From the NCBI RefSeq assembly GCF_024756255.1, contig NZ_JANUHB010000001.1:248001-312000 (forward strand): a DNA stretch of 64,000 nt. The letters run 5' to 3'. This DNA comes from Massilia agilis. Lineage in GTDB: Bacteria > Pseudomonadota > Gammaproteobacteria > Burkholderiales > Burkholderiaceae_D. Made by a program: the position numbers and the translations under genes. Position 1 is the first letter of the stretch. The number at the start of each line of letters is the position of its first letter. The notes under the pieces were generated by a model. It saw only the letters and a list, made by a program, of their open reading frames with translations. It did not search any database and was not told where the DNA came from. Of the stretch, positions 48,346-63,454 are shown piece after piece.

Positions 48346-51828
<3,483 letters not shown>

Positions 51829-51832
<4 letters not shown>

Positions 51833-54800
51833 GCTGCTTGTGCCTCTTGTGCGAAGTTCGCGGCGGACTCCATGTCCACCGCCACGATGCGCGATACACC
51901 TTGTTCCTGCATCGTCACACCAATCAATTGGTTGGCCATCTCCATCGCGATCTTGTTGTGCGAGATGAAGAGGAACTGGGTCTGGTCCGACATGCGCTTG
52001 ACCATGCGACAGAAGCGCTCGGTATTGGCATCGTCGAGCGGCGCGTCCACCTCGTCGAGCAGGCAGAACGGCGCCGGGTTCAGGCGGAACATCGAGAACA
52101 CCAGTGCGGTCGCGGTCAGCGCCTTCTCGCCGCCGGACAGCAGGTGGATGGTGGCGTTCTTCTTGCCCGGCGGCTGGGCCATCACCTGCACGCCGGCGTC
52201 CAGGATCTCGTCGCCGGTCATCACCAGCTTGGCCTGGCCGCCGCCGAACAGGATCGGGAACAGCTCGGAGAAGTGCTGGTTGACGCGATCGAAGGTGTCC
52301 TGCAGCAGGTCGCGCGTCTCCTTGTCGATGCGCGCGATCGCATCCTCGAGCGTGGTGATGGCCTCCTGCAGGTCGGCGTTCTGCGAGTCGAGGAAGCGCT
52401 TGCGCTCGGTGGCCTGGGCCAGTTCGTCGACCGCGGCCAGGTTGACCGCGCCCAGCGCCGAAATGGCATTGGTCAGGCGCGTCACCTCGCCCTGCAGGTA
52501 GGACGGCTTCATGTCCGGGTTGAGCTTGTCGGCCAGCTCGGCCTCGACGGCGCCGGTTGCGGCCAGCGCCTCGGCAAACTGCTCCTGGTTCAGGCGCGCG
52601 GCCTGCTCCTTGAGCTGCATTTCGGTGATCTTGTCGCGCTGCGGCTGCAGGCTGCGTTCGGCCGCCATGCGCGATTCTTCGGCCTGGCGCAGCTGCTGCG
52701 TGATCTGGTCCAGTTCGTGGCGCGCGTCGGACAAGGCCTTTTCCTGCTGCGTGCGGCGCTCCAGCAGTTCCTGCAAGCCCTCGTTGGCGCTGCCCGATTC
52801 GAGCGCCGCCAGCTCCGCTTTGCCCGACTCGATGCTGGCGGCGACCTGCGCGGCCTGCTGGCCGGCGGTGGCGATGTTGCGCCGCAGTTCCTCGATGCGG
52901 CTGCGTTGCGAGCGCTCGGCGAACGCGGCCTCCTGCGCGCTGCGTTCGAGCTCGCGCAGCTTGTCGCGCGCGTCGCTCAGCGCCTGCTCCTTCTGCAGGA
53001 ACTCGGTCTGGCGGTCCTCGTGCGCGCCCTGCAGCTCGGCCAGCTCCATGTCGAGCTGTTCGAACTCGGCTTCGGCCTCGGCCTGGACCTGCTTCTGCTG
53101 TGCCTCGTGCGCCGCGATCTCGGCCAGGTCGGCGTCGATCTGCGTGCTGCGCTGGTTAAAGCGCGCCTCGATCTCGCTTTGCTTGACCACGTCGATCTGC
53201 AGCGCGTGCACCTGCTGGGTCAGGCCACTGACCTTCGCGCGCGCTTCCTGCAGGCGGCGCGACAGGTCGGCCACGGCCGCGTCGGCGCGCACGGCGCGCG
53301 CGCGCGCCTCGTCCGCCAGCAGCACCTGCGCGCGCAGCTGGCGCGAGATGTTGTCGATTTCGTGCTGGCGGCCGAGCATGCCGTCCTGCTCCGCGTCGGC
53401 GGCATAAAAGCGCACGCTCGACTGCGTGATGACGTGGCCCTGGCGCGTGACAAAGCACGCGCCGGCCGGCAGCTGGGAACGCGCGGCGAAAGCGGCAGCC
53501 GCATCGTCGGCCAAGAACACATTGTGCAGCCAGTCGTTGAGCAGGCCGCGCAGGCCCGGGTCGTTCAGCTTGAGCAGGCCGGCAAAGGGCTTGAGCCCCG
53601 GCACCTGCGCCGCTTGCGGCCCGGCGGGCAGCGGCGCATACAAGGCAAGGCGCGCGGGCGGCGCGTCGCTGAAAAAGGCCTTGGCCCAGTCGATGTTGGA
53701 CATTTCGAGCGCGCCGGTGCGCTCGCGCAGGATCGATTCGAGCGCGGTCTCCCAGCCGTCCTCGATCTGCAGCTTTTGCCACAGCTTGGGCAGCTTGTCG
53801 AGCTCGTGCTTCTGCAGCCACGGCTGCACCTTGCCCTGGGTTTGCACGCGCTCCTGCAGCTGCTTGAGGGCGGACAGGCGCGCTTCCAGCTGCGCATTGG
53901 CCGCGGTCTCTTGCTGCGCTGCCTTGTGGGAGGCCGCGCGCTCTTCCTCGACGCGGTGCTGCTGCTCGGCCGCTTCCTCCAGCAGCATGGCCTGTTCTTC
54001 CAGCGCCTGCTGCTTTTCCTCCAGCTGCATGCGCAGGTTTTCCAGGTGCGCGCTGTCGGGCAGGTTCAGCCCGTTCTTTTCCTGCTGCAGGCGCTCGCGC
54101 CGAGCGGCCAGGTTGGCCAGGATGTTCGAGGCGTTGCGCTGGTGCGCCGACGACAGCTCGATGCGCTGCTGCAGCTGCATGATGCGCTCGCGCGACTCCT
54201 TGGTCTTGTCCTGCGCCGCGCGCCACACCGCGTCCAGTTCGGGCAGGCGCTCGTTGTGCACCTCCACCGCGATCTGGGCGCCTTCCGCGCGCGCGGCCAG
54301 TTCCTCCAGGCGCATCTCTGCCTCTTCCAGCTGCTCCTGGAACTCCTGGCCCTGCGCCAGCCACTGGTCGCGCTGCGCGGCCAGGGTGCCGAGCTGGTTT
54401 TGCAGGCGCGTGCGCGATTCGATCACGTACTTGATCTGCGCTTCCAGGCTGCCGATTTCGGAATTGGTCTGGTACAGCGCGCCCTGCGCCTGGTGCAGGC
54501 GGTCGCCCACCGCGTAGTGGGCCTGGCGCATCTGCTCCAGCTCCAGCTCGACGTGGCGCAGCTTGGCCGTCTGCTCTTCCAGCGCGGTCTGGGCCGCCTC
54601 GACCTCGCCGAAATAGCGCTTCTGCTCGGCCTGCGCTTCGTTCTTGCGCAGCAGCCAGAGCAGCTTTTGTTTTTCTTCCTGGTCGGCCTGCAGCTGGTGG
54701 AAACGGTTGGCCACCGCAGCCTGCGCCTCGAGCTTTTCCAGGTTGGCGTTCAGCTCACGCAGGATATCCTCGACCCGCGTCAGGTTCTCGCGCGTGTCCG

Positions 54801-55353
54801 CGAGGCGGTTCTCGGTCTCGCGCCGGCGCTCCTTGTATTTCGAGACGCCGGCCGCCTCTTCGAGGAACACGCGCAGCTCTTCCGGGCGCGACTCGATGAT
54901 ACGGGCGATCATGCCCTGGCCAATGATGGCGTAGGCGCGCGGCCCCAGGCCGGTGCCCAGGAAGATGTCCTGGATGTCGCGCCGGCGCACCGGCTGGCCG
55001 TTGATGAAATACGAAGAGGTGCCGTCGCGCGTGAGCGTGCGCTTGACCGCGATCTCGGCATACTGGCCCCACTGGCCGGACGCCTTGCCGGCGCTGTTGT
55101 CGAACACCAGCTCGACGGAGGCGCGCCCGGCCGGCTTGCGGTGGGTGGAGCCGTTGAAGATCACGTCCTGCATCGACTCGCCGCGCAGCTCGGAAGCCTT
55201 CGATTCGCCCAGCACCCAGCGCACGGCGTCGATGATGTTCGACTTGCCGCATCCGTTCGGTCCGACCACGCCAACCAGCTGGCCTGGTACCTGGAAATTG
55301 GTCGGATCGACGAATGACTTAAATCCCGACAATTTAATGGAGGATAGTCGCAC
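51829..55353 (-). CDS. smc: Chromosome segregation protein SMC
   Basis: SMC ATPase (1174 residues) compacts and separates chromosomes together with ScpA and ScpB. The N-terminal head has Walker A GPNGCGKSN (31-39) after LSSIKLSGFKSFVDPTNF; a Q-loop and QGMIARIIESRPEELR follow. Long coiled coils (about 170-510 and 670-1010) flank a hinge (about 515-660). The C-terminal head has the signature LLSGGEKALTATAL and Walker B LLDEVDAPLDDAN. The start is GTG at 55351-55353, which gives the family start MRLSSIKLSGF; the open frame upstream has no similarity. It heads the smc-zipA-ligA operon. Confidence 0.96.
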
Positions 55354-55661
55354 GTTGTCTAAGGCAGCCTGGGAATCGTTAAAAGACCTATCATACCATC
55401 TGTTGCTTGCTCTTCGGCCAAGTACAGAGGGGCACAGCCGCCCTTGACTGGCCCGTTCGAACGACCCATTAGACCGGCCCGCTGCCGCCGTCTGCCCGCC
55501 CGGTCGAACACCAAAGCGAACCGGACTATACCTGAGGCGGCCGATTTGCCCAAGCGCGCGTTCCCCGGCTTGCCAGCCACCGTATTGACTAGCCGCAATG
55601 GCCAGAAGTCGCGTTTCCTTAACATAACATGGTCCCCTCCTCGACCTGAAGGAAACCTGCG
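55354..55661. other. Gene-free gap between divergent smc and chemoreceptor
   Basis: A 308-bp intergenic stretch that must carry the promoters of both divergent genes. I found no convincing -35/-10 pair, repeat or hairpin in it. Base composition is less GC-rich than its neighbours at 55370-55400. Confidence 0.5.
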
Positions 55662-57050
55662 ATGACATCGATCCGCAAAATTGACAACAAAATAATGATC
55701 TGCGGTGGCGTACTGCTCGCGTTCAGCCTGGGCGCCGTGCTCTCGGCCTGGCTGGCCGCGCAGCTTGCCAATATCGGGGATCTTGGGCTGCAAGCGGGCC
55801 GCGCGAGCGCCGCGGCGCAAGCGCGGGACCAGCTACATGCCGACATCTTCGGCATCCAGGCCTACGCAGCCGTTGCGATCGGCCTTGGGCTGGTGGCCAG
55901 TACCCTCCTCGGGCTGTGGATCGCGGCCCAGGTTGCCCATCCCCTGCGCGAAGCAGCCCGGTATGCGGGGCGGCTTGCCAGCGGCGAGCTCGGCGGCGCG
56001 CTGAAAACCGACCAGGGCGGCGACGCCGGCACGCTGCTGCGCCACCTGCTGCAGCTGAACGACAAGCTGGCCGCGATGATGCAAGAGCTGCGCACCGGCG
56101 CCGAATCGCTGGTGCGCGGCACGGGCGAGATCGCCCACGGCAGCATGGACCTGTCGGCGCGCACCGAGCAGCAGGCCTCGTCGCTCGAGGAAACCGCTTC
56201 GTCGATGGAAGAGCTGACCGCGACCGTCAGGCAGAACGCCGACCACGCCCACCAGGCCAGCAAGCTGGCCGTGTCGGCATCGGAAGTGGCGGTCAAGGGC
56301 GGCGCGGTGGTGTCGGAAGTGGTCGGCACCATGGCCTCGATCAACGAATCGTCCAAGCGCATCGCGGAGATCATCGGCGTGATCGACGGCATCGCCTTCC
56401 AGACCAACATCCTCGCGCTCAACGCGGCGGTCGAGGCGGCGCGCGCCGGCGAGCAGGGACGCGGATTTGCCGTGGTGGCCTCGGAAGTGCGCAGCCTGGC
56501 GCAGCGCTCGGCGGCGGCGGCCAAGGAGATCAAGGAACTGATCGACGACTCGGTGGAAAAGGTCAACGCCGGCACGGAGCTGGCGGACAAGGCCGGCAAC
56601 ACGATGAACGAGGTGGTCGCCAGCGTCAAGCGCGTGACCGACATCATCGGCGAGATCGCCGACGCCAGCGCCGAGCAGACCAGCGGCATCGACCAGGTCA
56701 ACCAGGCCATCACCGCGATGGACCACGCGACCCAGCAGAACGCCGCGCTGGTCGAGCAATCGGCCGCCGCTGCCGCATCCATGCGCGAACAGGCCGACGC
56801 ACTGACCCGGCTGGTGACGGCCTTCGGCGGCCCGGCCGCGCCGGAGCGCACCAGGCTCCCCGTCCCGGCCACGCAAGCCGCCCCTGCAGGCGCACAGGCG
56901 CCGGTCAAGCAGGCGCCGGCCCGCCCGAGGCCCGCCGATGCCGCCGATGCCAGCGCGCGGCCGCGTCCGGCCCGTAGCGCCGCGCCGCGGCGCCGGGCCA
57001 ACGGCGCGGCCCCGGCCGCCGTCCAGGAATCGGATTGGGAAGAGTTTTAA
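55662..57050 (+). CDS. Methyl-accepting chemotaxis protein with CheR/CheB tether
   Basis: Chemoreceptor of 462 residues. Two membrane segments (about 13-33 and 68-90) enclose a very short periplasmic loop of about 35 residues, so it probably does not bind a classic ligand there. A HAMP-like region is followed by the signalling domain, whose hairpin tip reads [41 protein letters not shown] (shown in part; the tip is near residues 225-265). The tail after about 390 is Pro/Ala-rich and ends ESDWEEF, close to the NWETF pentapeptide that recruits CheR and CheB. The ribosome site is GAAGGAAA. Not near other che genes. Confidence 0.9.
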   Translation: MTSIRKIDNKIMICGGVLLAFSLGAVLSAWLAAQLANIGDLGLQAGRASAAAQARDQLHADIFGIQAYAAVAIGLGLVASTLLGLWIAAQVAHPLREAARYAGRLASGELGGALKTDQGGDAGTLLRHLLQLNDKLAAMMQELRTGAESLVRGTGEIAHGSMDLSARTEQQASSLEETASSMEELTATVRQNADHAHQASKLAVSASEVAVKGGAVVSEVVGTMASINESSKRIAEIIGVIDGIAFQTNILALNAAVEAARAGEQGRGFAVVASEVRSLAQRSAAAAKEIKELIDDSVEKVNAGTELADKAGNTMNEVVASVKRVTDIIGEIADASAEQTSGIDQVNQAITAMDHATQQNAALVEQSAAAAASMREQADALTRLVTAFGGPAAPERTRLPVPATQAAPAGAQAPVKQAPARPRPADAADASARPRPARSAAPRRRANGAAPAAVQESDWEEF

Positions 57051-57243
57051 TATTCCTGTTATCAATTGCCTCGAATAATGAGTGTGTGATCGATAGAGAA
57101 TGTCCTACACGGGCTCAAGAAATGATCCGATACCGATTTAACGGCTCGGCTCGCATCATTTCATCACCGAAAACTGCTGGCGATATATTTTCTCCGGCAG
57201 AAATTGGCGAGTAAGACATTTTCCATTTTTGAAAGGAATGATC

Positions 57244-57558
57244 ATGAACTCGAACAGCAAAGGCACCCAGGGCGGTACTCACGAGCAGCACGTGGAAGCC
57301 GGCCGCCAGAGCCACAAGAATGACGGCAACCGTCAGTCGGCTTCCTCGGGCTCCGGCTCGGGCTCGGGCATGCGCGGTGGCACCCGCGAGCAGCACGCCG
57401 AGGCTGGTCGCCAGAGCCACAAGAACGACGGCAACAGCCAGTCGGGCTCGGGCGGCTCGAAATCGGGCAGCGGCTCGGGCTCGGGCATGCGCGGCGGTAC
57501 CCGCGAGCAGCATGCGGAAGCCGGCCGTCAAAGCCACAAGAACGACAACAAGCGTTAA
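57244..57558 (+). CDS. KGG-type stress protein with three tandem repeats
   Basis: Small, very hydrophilic protein of 104 residues with three near-identical units, GGTxEQHxEAGRQSHKND, separated by Ser/Gly linkers (SGSGSGSGM). Each unit resembles the KGG motif of general stress proteins (the YciG and conidiation protein Con-10 group), though the glycine pair is RGG or QGG here. No signal peptide or cysteine. Composition suggests an unfolded hydrophilin. Start ATG at 57244 has AAAGGAA seven bases before it; in-frame codons upstream are less well placed. It is a single gene with an AT-rich upstream region and a strong terminator, so it is likely highly expressed under stress, as inferred from family. 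Confidence 0.8.
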   Translation: MNSNSKGTQGGTHEQHVEAGRQSHKNDGNRQSASSGSGSGSGMRGGTREQHAEAGRQSHKNDGNSQSGSGGSKSGSGSGSGMRGGTREQHAEAGRQSHKNDNKR

Positions 57559-57575
57559 GCTGGTCGTTACTTAAC

Positions 57576-57609
57576 AAAAAGCCCGTCGAATTTTCGGCGG
57601 GCTTTTTTT
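57576..57609. terminator. Bidirectional intrinsic terminator
   Basis: Stem AAAAAGCCCGTCGAA-TT-TTCGGCGGGCTTTTTTT, with one G-T pair. The A and T runs on both sides allow termination of the KGG gene (plus) and of any transcript arriving from the ClpP-like gene (minus). Confidence 0.9.
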
Positions 57610-57690
57610 ATGATGTTGATTTCCGGGTTAATTGAACAATAAAAAACTCGGCGGCAATAGCGCGAATTATTTGGCAAAAAGGAAAAGCGC

Positions 57691-58251
57691 TCAGATATTA
57701 CGCAGCACCGCTCCTTTTGGCGGCGCAAAATCCATGATGTCATCCACCATCCCGGCAATTTTCGCGTCCCGCGAATTGAGGTGCAGGTCAGAATACTGGT
57801 GGATACCCCACTGCTCGGGCGTGAGCTCGATGTGCTTGCGCAGGATCGATTCGGTGCGCGCATCGTCGGCGCGCAGGCCCTCGACGATGATGTTGAGCGC
57901 ATCCGGCCGCGAACCGGGCGAGGCCGTGGCGTGCGACTTGTGCACCATGAAGCGCGCCGTTTCGCTGCAGTAGCGGCGCGTGCCCGCCAGGTACGTGATC
58001 ACGGCAATCGACGCCACGGCGCCGCCGTTGTACATGACGAACTCGATCGGCGAATTGGCCAGGAAGTTATACAGGCACAGCCCGTCGCTGACATAGCCGC
58101 CGTTGGACTGCACCAAAATGTGCGCCCGTTCGATGCCATCCTCGGTCATCATCGCCACCGCCTCGAACACCCGGTGCACCATGTCGCTGTTGACGTCGCC
58201 GGACAGCGTGTACCAGCCTTCCTTGCATTGCTTTGCTTGCTCTTCGCTCAT
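57691..58251 (-). CDS. Orphan ClpP-like serine protease
   Basis: ClpP/crotonase-fold protein, 186 residues, without signal peptide. The triad is visible: Ser81 in YNGGAVASIAV, His104 in FMVHKSHA and Asp155 in HQYSDLHLNSRDA, spaced as in ClpP. The segment NGGYVSDGLCLYNFL matches the ClpP substrate strand. It differs from housekeeping ClpP in sequence, and no clpX, clpA or trigger factor gene is adjacent. Such stand-alone proteases may partner with the same unfoldases or act on short peptides. Start: second of two adjacent ATG codons, better spaced from AGGGA. It converges on the KGG gene. Confidence 0.8.
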   Translation of the reverse strand: MSEEQAKQCKEGWYTLSGDVNSDMVHRVFEAVAMMTEDGIERAHILVQSNGGYVSDGLCLYNFLANSPIEFVMYNGGAVASIAVITYLAGTRRYCSETARFMVHKSHATASPGSRPDALNIIVEGLRADDARTESILRKHIELTPEQWGIHQYSDLHLNSRDAKIAGMVDDIMDFAPPKGAVLRNI

Positions 58252-58368
58252 CATTTTCCCTGCTCGAAAAGTGTTAGACGGTAGTTTAACAAACGACGTC
58301 CCGATGCCGGTTTTGCCCGTCCTCATTCGTGCGCTGGTACTGACCTCCCGGCAACTCGGCTTTCCGAG

Positions 58369-58397
58369 TTGACAGTAGGGTCTTGCTGGCATATCCT
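58369..58397 (+). promoter_or_regulatory. Sigma70 promoter of the gcv operon
   Basis: Consensus -35 TTGACA (58369-58374), 17-bp spacer and -10 TATCCT (58392-58397). Transcription would begin near 58404, exactly at the first base of the glycine riboswitch P1 stem. Confidence 0.85.
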
Positions 58398-58403
58398 CCA
58401 CAG

Positions 58404-58600
58404 TCTTGACCGGGAGAGGGTCGCGCACGCGGCCGCCGAAGGGGCATCACCCAAAAACTCTCAGGCAAAAGGACCGGTCAAGGGACGGCGGCGCAGCGCG
58501 CGGCCGGCTTAACTCTGGAGAGCGGCCGCGAACGCGGCCCACCGAAGGGGCAGGCGGCGCACAGCCGCTATCTCTCAGGTACCAAGGACAGAGGGGCGCG
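58404..58600 (+). ncRNA. Tandem glycine riboswitch (two aptamers)
   Basis: Two consecutive glycine aptamers precede gcvT. Aptamer 1 (about 58405-58482) has a P1 pairing CTTGACCGG with CCGGTCAAG, the core GGGAGAGG, the CCGAAGGGG segment and CTCTCAGGCAAAAGGACCG. Aptamer 2 (about 58512-58597) has CTCTGGAGAGCGG, CCGAAGGGGCAGGC and CTCTCAGGTACCAAGGACAGAG. The duplicated CCGAAGGGG and CTCTCAGG boxes are the family hallmark. In known members, glycine binding switches on the cleavage genes. The expression platform between 58600 and 58667 was not resolved; no clear terminator is visible, so control may be at translation start. Confidence 0.95.
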
Positions 58601-58666
58601 AAGGCACGCGGGCCGCATCACGCGGTGTGTCGTGCATGTACCCTATTCACCTGCCCTGAGGATTCC

Positions 58667-59785
58667 ATGACGCTCAAAGCGACCCCGCTCAATTCCGTAC
58701 ACCGCGCCGCCGGCGCCAAGATGGTCGACTTCGGCGGCTGGGACATGCCGGTCAACTACGGTTCGCAGATCGAAGAGCACAACGCGGTGCGTCTTGACGC
58801 GGGCATGTTCGACGTGTCGCACATGTGCGTGGTGGACATCAAGGGCGCCAACGTGCGCGCCTTCCTGCGCGGCCTGTTGGCCAACAACGTGGATAAGCTG
58901 CAGGTGCCGGGCAAGGCACTGTACTCGTGCATGCTCAACCCGCAGGGCTTCGTCATCGACGACCTGATCGTGTACTACTTCAGCGAGGACTGGTTCCGCC
59001 TCGTCGTGAACGCCGGCACCGCCGAGAAGGACGTCGCCTGGATCACCAAGCAAAACGCCGAGACGGGCAGCGGCCTGACCATCACCCAGCGCCGCGACGG
59101 CAATGACCCGATCGCGCTGGTTGCGGTGCAGGGCCCGAACGCCCGCGCCAAGGTGTGGGAAGTGCTGCCGGCGACCAAAGCCCCGTCCGAGCCGCTCAAG
59201 CCCTTCAACGCGGTCATCGTCAAGGACACGCAGTTTGGTGAAGTGATGGTGGCGCGCACCGGCTACACCGGCGAAGATGGCTTCGAGCTCGGCGTATCGA
59301 GCACGCAGGTCGAGGCGCTGTGGAACGCGCTGGCCGCCGCCGGCATCAAGCCCGCTGGCCTGGGCGCGCGCGACACGCTGCGCCTGGAAGCCGGCATGAA
59401 CCTGTACGGCCAGGACATGGACGAAACCGTCAACCCGCTGGACGCGGGCCTGGCCTGGACCATCGACCTGGTCTCCGAGCGCGACTTCATCGGCAAGGCC
59501 GCGCTGCAGCAGATGGGCCAGCGCGCCAACTTCGTCGGCCTGATCCTGCGCGAAAAAGGCGGCATCCTGCGCGCCCACCAGAAAGTGGTGGCAGCCTCGG
59601 GCAACGCGGGCGAGATCACCAGCGGCACCTTCAGCCCGACCATGCAGCAGGCAATCGCGCTGGCGCGCGTGCCGCTGGACGTGAACGTCGGCGACACGGT
59701 GCACGTCGAGATCCGCGACAAGAAGCTGGCCGCCTCGGTGGTCAAGCTGCCGTTCGTCCGCAACGGCAAGATCCTGGCCGCCTGA
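58667..59785 (+). CDS. gcvT: Glycine cleavage system aminomethyltransferase (T protein)
   Basis: GcvT (372 residues) releases ammonia and passes the glycine methylene group to tetrahydrofolate. Visible are the start [24 protein letters not shown] (about 8-31), with the segment [10 protein letters not shown], the folate-site text [13 protein letters not shown] and the C-terminal [20 protein letters not shown]. The start ATG at 58667 follows GAGGA; the longer upstream frame is inside the riboswitch. First gene of gcvT-gcvH-gcvP. Confidence 0.97.
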   Translation: MTLKATPLNSVHRAAGAKMVDFGGWDMPVNYGSQIEEHNAVRLDAGMFDVSHMCVVDIKGANVRAFLRGLLANNVDKLQVPGKALYSCMLNPQGFVIDDLIVYYFSEDWFRLVVNAGTAEKDVAWITKQNAETGSGLTITQRRDGNDPIALVAVQGPNARAKVWEVLPATKAPSEPLKPFNAVIVKDTQFGEVMVARTGYTGEDGFELGVSSTQVEALWNALAAAGIKPAGLGARDTLRLEAGMNLYGQDMDETVNPLDAGLAWTIDLVSERDFIGKAALQQMGQRANFVGLILREKGGILRAHQKVVAASGNAGEITSGTFSPTMQQAIALARVPLDVNVGDTVHVEIRDKKLAASVVKLPFVRNGKILAA

Positions 59786-59848
59786 TTTGCCCGGCCCGAA
59801 GAACAAACAATTTATACTTTTGCGACACCTAACAACCAGGAGCCACAC

Positions 59849-60232
59849 ATGAACATCCCAGCCGACCTGAAATACACCGAGTCCCACGAGTGGGTACGCG
59901 TCGAATCCGACGGCACCCTCACCGTCGGCATCACCGAGTACGCGCAGGACGCGCTGGGCGACATCGTGTTCGTCGAGCTGCCGGCGATCGGCAAGTCGTT
60001 CACCGCCGGTGACGACGCTGCCGTGGTCGAGTCGGTCAAGGCCGCAAGCGACATCTACGCCCCGGTGTCGGGCACCGTCACCGCCGTCAACCAGTCAGCC
60101 GCCGACGCGCCGGATTCGATCAACGCCGACGCCTACGCCGCCTGGCTGTTCAAGCTCAAGCCCGCCGACGCAAATGCCGTCAACGGCCTGCTCGACGCGG
60201 CAGCGTACGGCAAAGTGACCGAGAACCATTAA
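59849..60232 (+). CDS. gcvH: Glycine cleavage system H protein
   Basis: Lipoyl carrier (127 residues) that shuttles the aminomethyl group between P and T proteins. The lipoylated lysine is Lys64 in [15 protein letters not shown]. The start [15 protein letters not shown] and the strand [16 protein letters not shown] are typical. AGGAG precedes the start at 59849. It lies 63 bp after gcvT; downstream is a hairpin and a family B repeat before gcvP. Confidence 0.97.
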   Translation: MNIPADLKYTESHEWVRVESDGTLTVGITEYAQDALGDIVFVELPAIGKSFTAGDDAAVVESVKAASDIYAPVSGTVTAVNQSAADAPDSINADAYAAWLFKLKPADANAVNGLLDAAAYGKVTENH

Positions 60233-60239
60233 TGAACAC

Positions 60240-60271
60240 CACCGGCGCCGCGATGGCGCCGGTGCCGTTTT
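60240..60271 (+). terminator. Terminator-like hairpin between gcvH and gcvP
   Basis: Perfect 10-bp stem CACCGGCGCC-GCGAT-GGCGCCGGTG followed by CCGTTTT, starting 8 bp after the gcvH stop. It should stop some transcripts inside the gcv operon; the T run is short, so read-through is expected. Confidence 0.65.
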
Positions 60272-60294
60272 AGCAGCACCATCGAGCTTTAGCA

Positions 60295-60403
60295 CGTCGT
60301 CCCCGCGCAGGCGGGGATCCATAGACCGATTGCGCCGTCAGACATTCGACCGCCGCAGGCCAGCGACCTCAGCATTTGGGTCCCCGCCTGCGCGGGGACG
60401 ACG
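60295..60403. repeat. Palindromic intergenic repeat, family B, copy 3
   Basis: Left arm CGTCGTCCCCGCGCAGGCGG, inverted right arm CCCCGCCTGCGCGGGGACGA. It lies inside the gcv operon, between the hairpin after gcvH and the start of gcvP. Confidence 0.88.
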
Positions 60404-60432
60404 GCCCAAGATTTTCGTTATCTCCGCCTATC

Positions 60433-63324
<2,892 letters not shown>

Positions 63325-63341
63325 GTAGTTAGCCAAAAAAC

Positions 63342-63434
63342 CGTCGTCCCGGCGAATCCTCGGCGGCCCCGCCGTGACCCATGCTGAGCGTGTACTCACG
63401 CGGCGTATGGGTCCCGGCTTTCGCCGGGACGACG
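63342..63434. repeat. Palindromic intergenic repeat, family B, copy 4
   Basis: Left arm CGTCGTCCCGGCGAATCC, altered inside by a run of GGCGGCCCCGCC, then GACCCATGCTGAG; right arm GGGTCCCGGCTTTCGCCGGG and GACGACG. It separates gcvP from the convergent chemoreceptor. The left hairpin is less regular than in other copies. Confidence 0.8.
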
Positions 63435-63454
63435 TTGTTTTGGGGTCGCGGTCT

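Noticed and set aside
51838..55317. Very long open frame (about 1159 codons) antisense to smc
   Set aside because: It mirrors smc exactly, is full of Arg, His, Gln and Leu repeats, and shows no domain. High GC codon use on the real strand removes stops on the opposite one.
55354..55668. N-terminal extension of smc to 55668
   Set aside because: The added 105 codons have no similarity to SMC, which always begins just before the LSSIKLSGFKSF segment.
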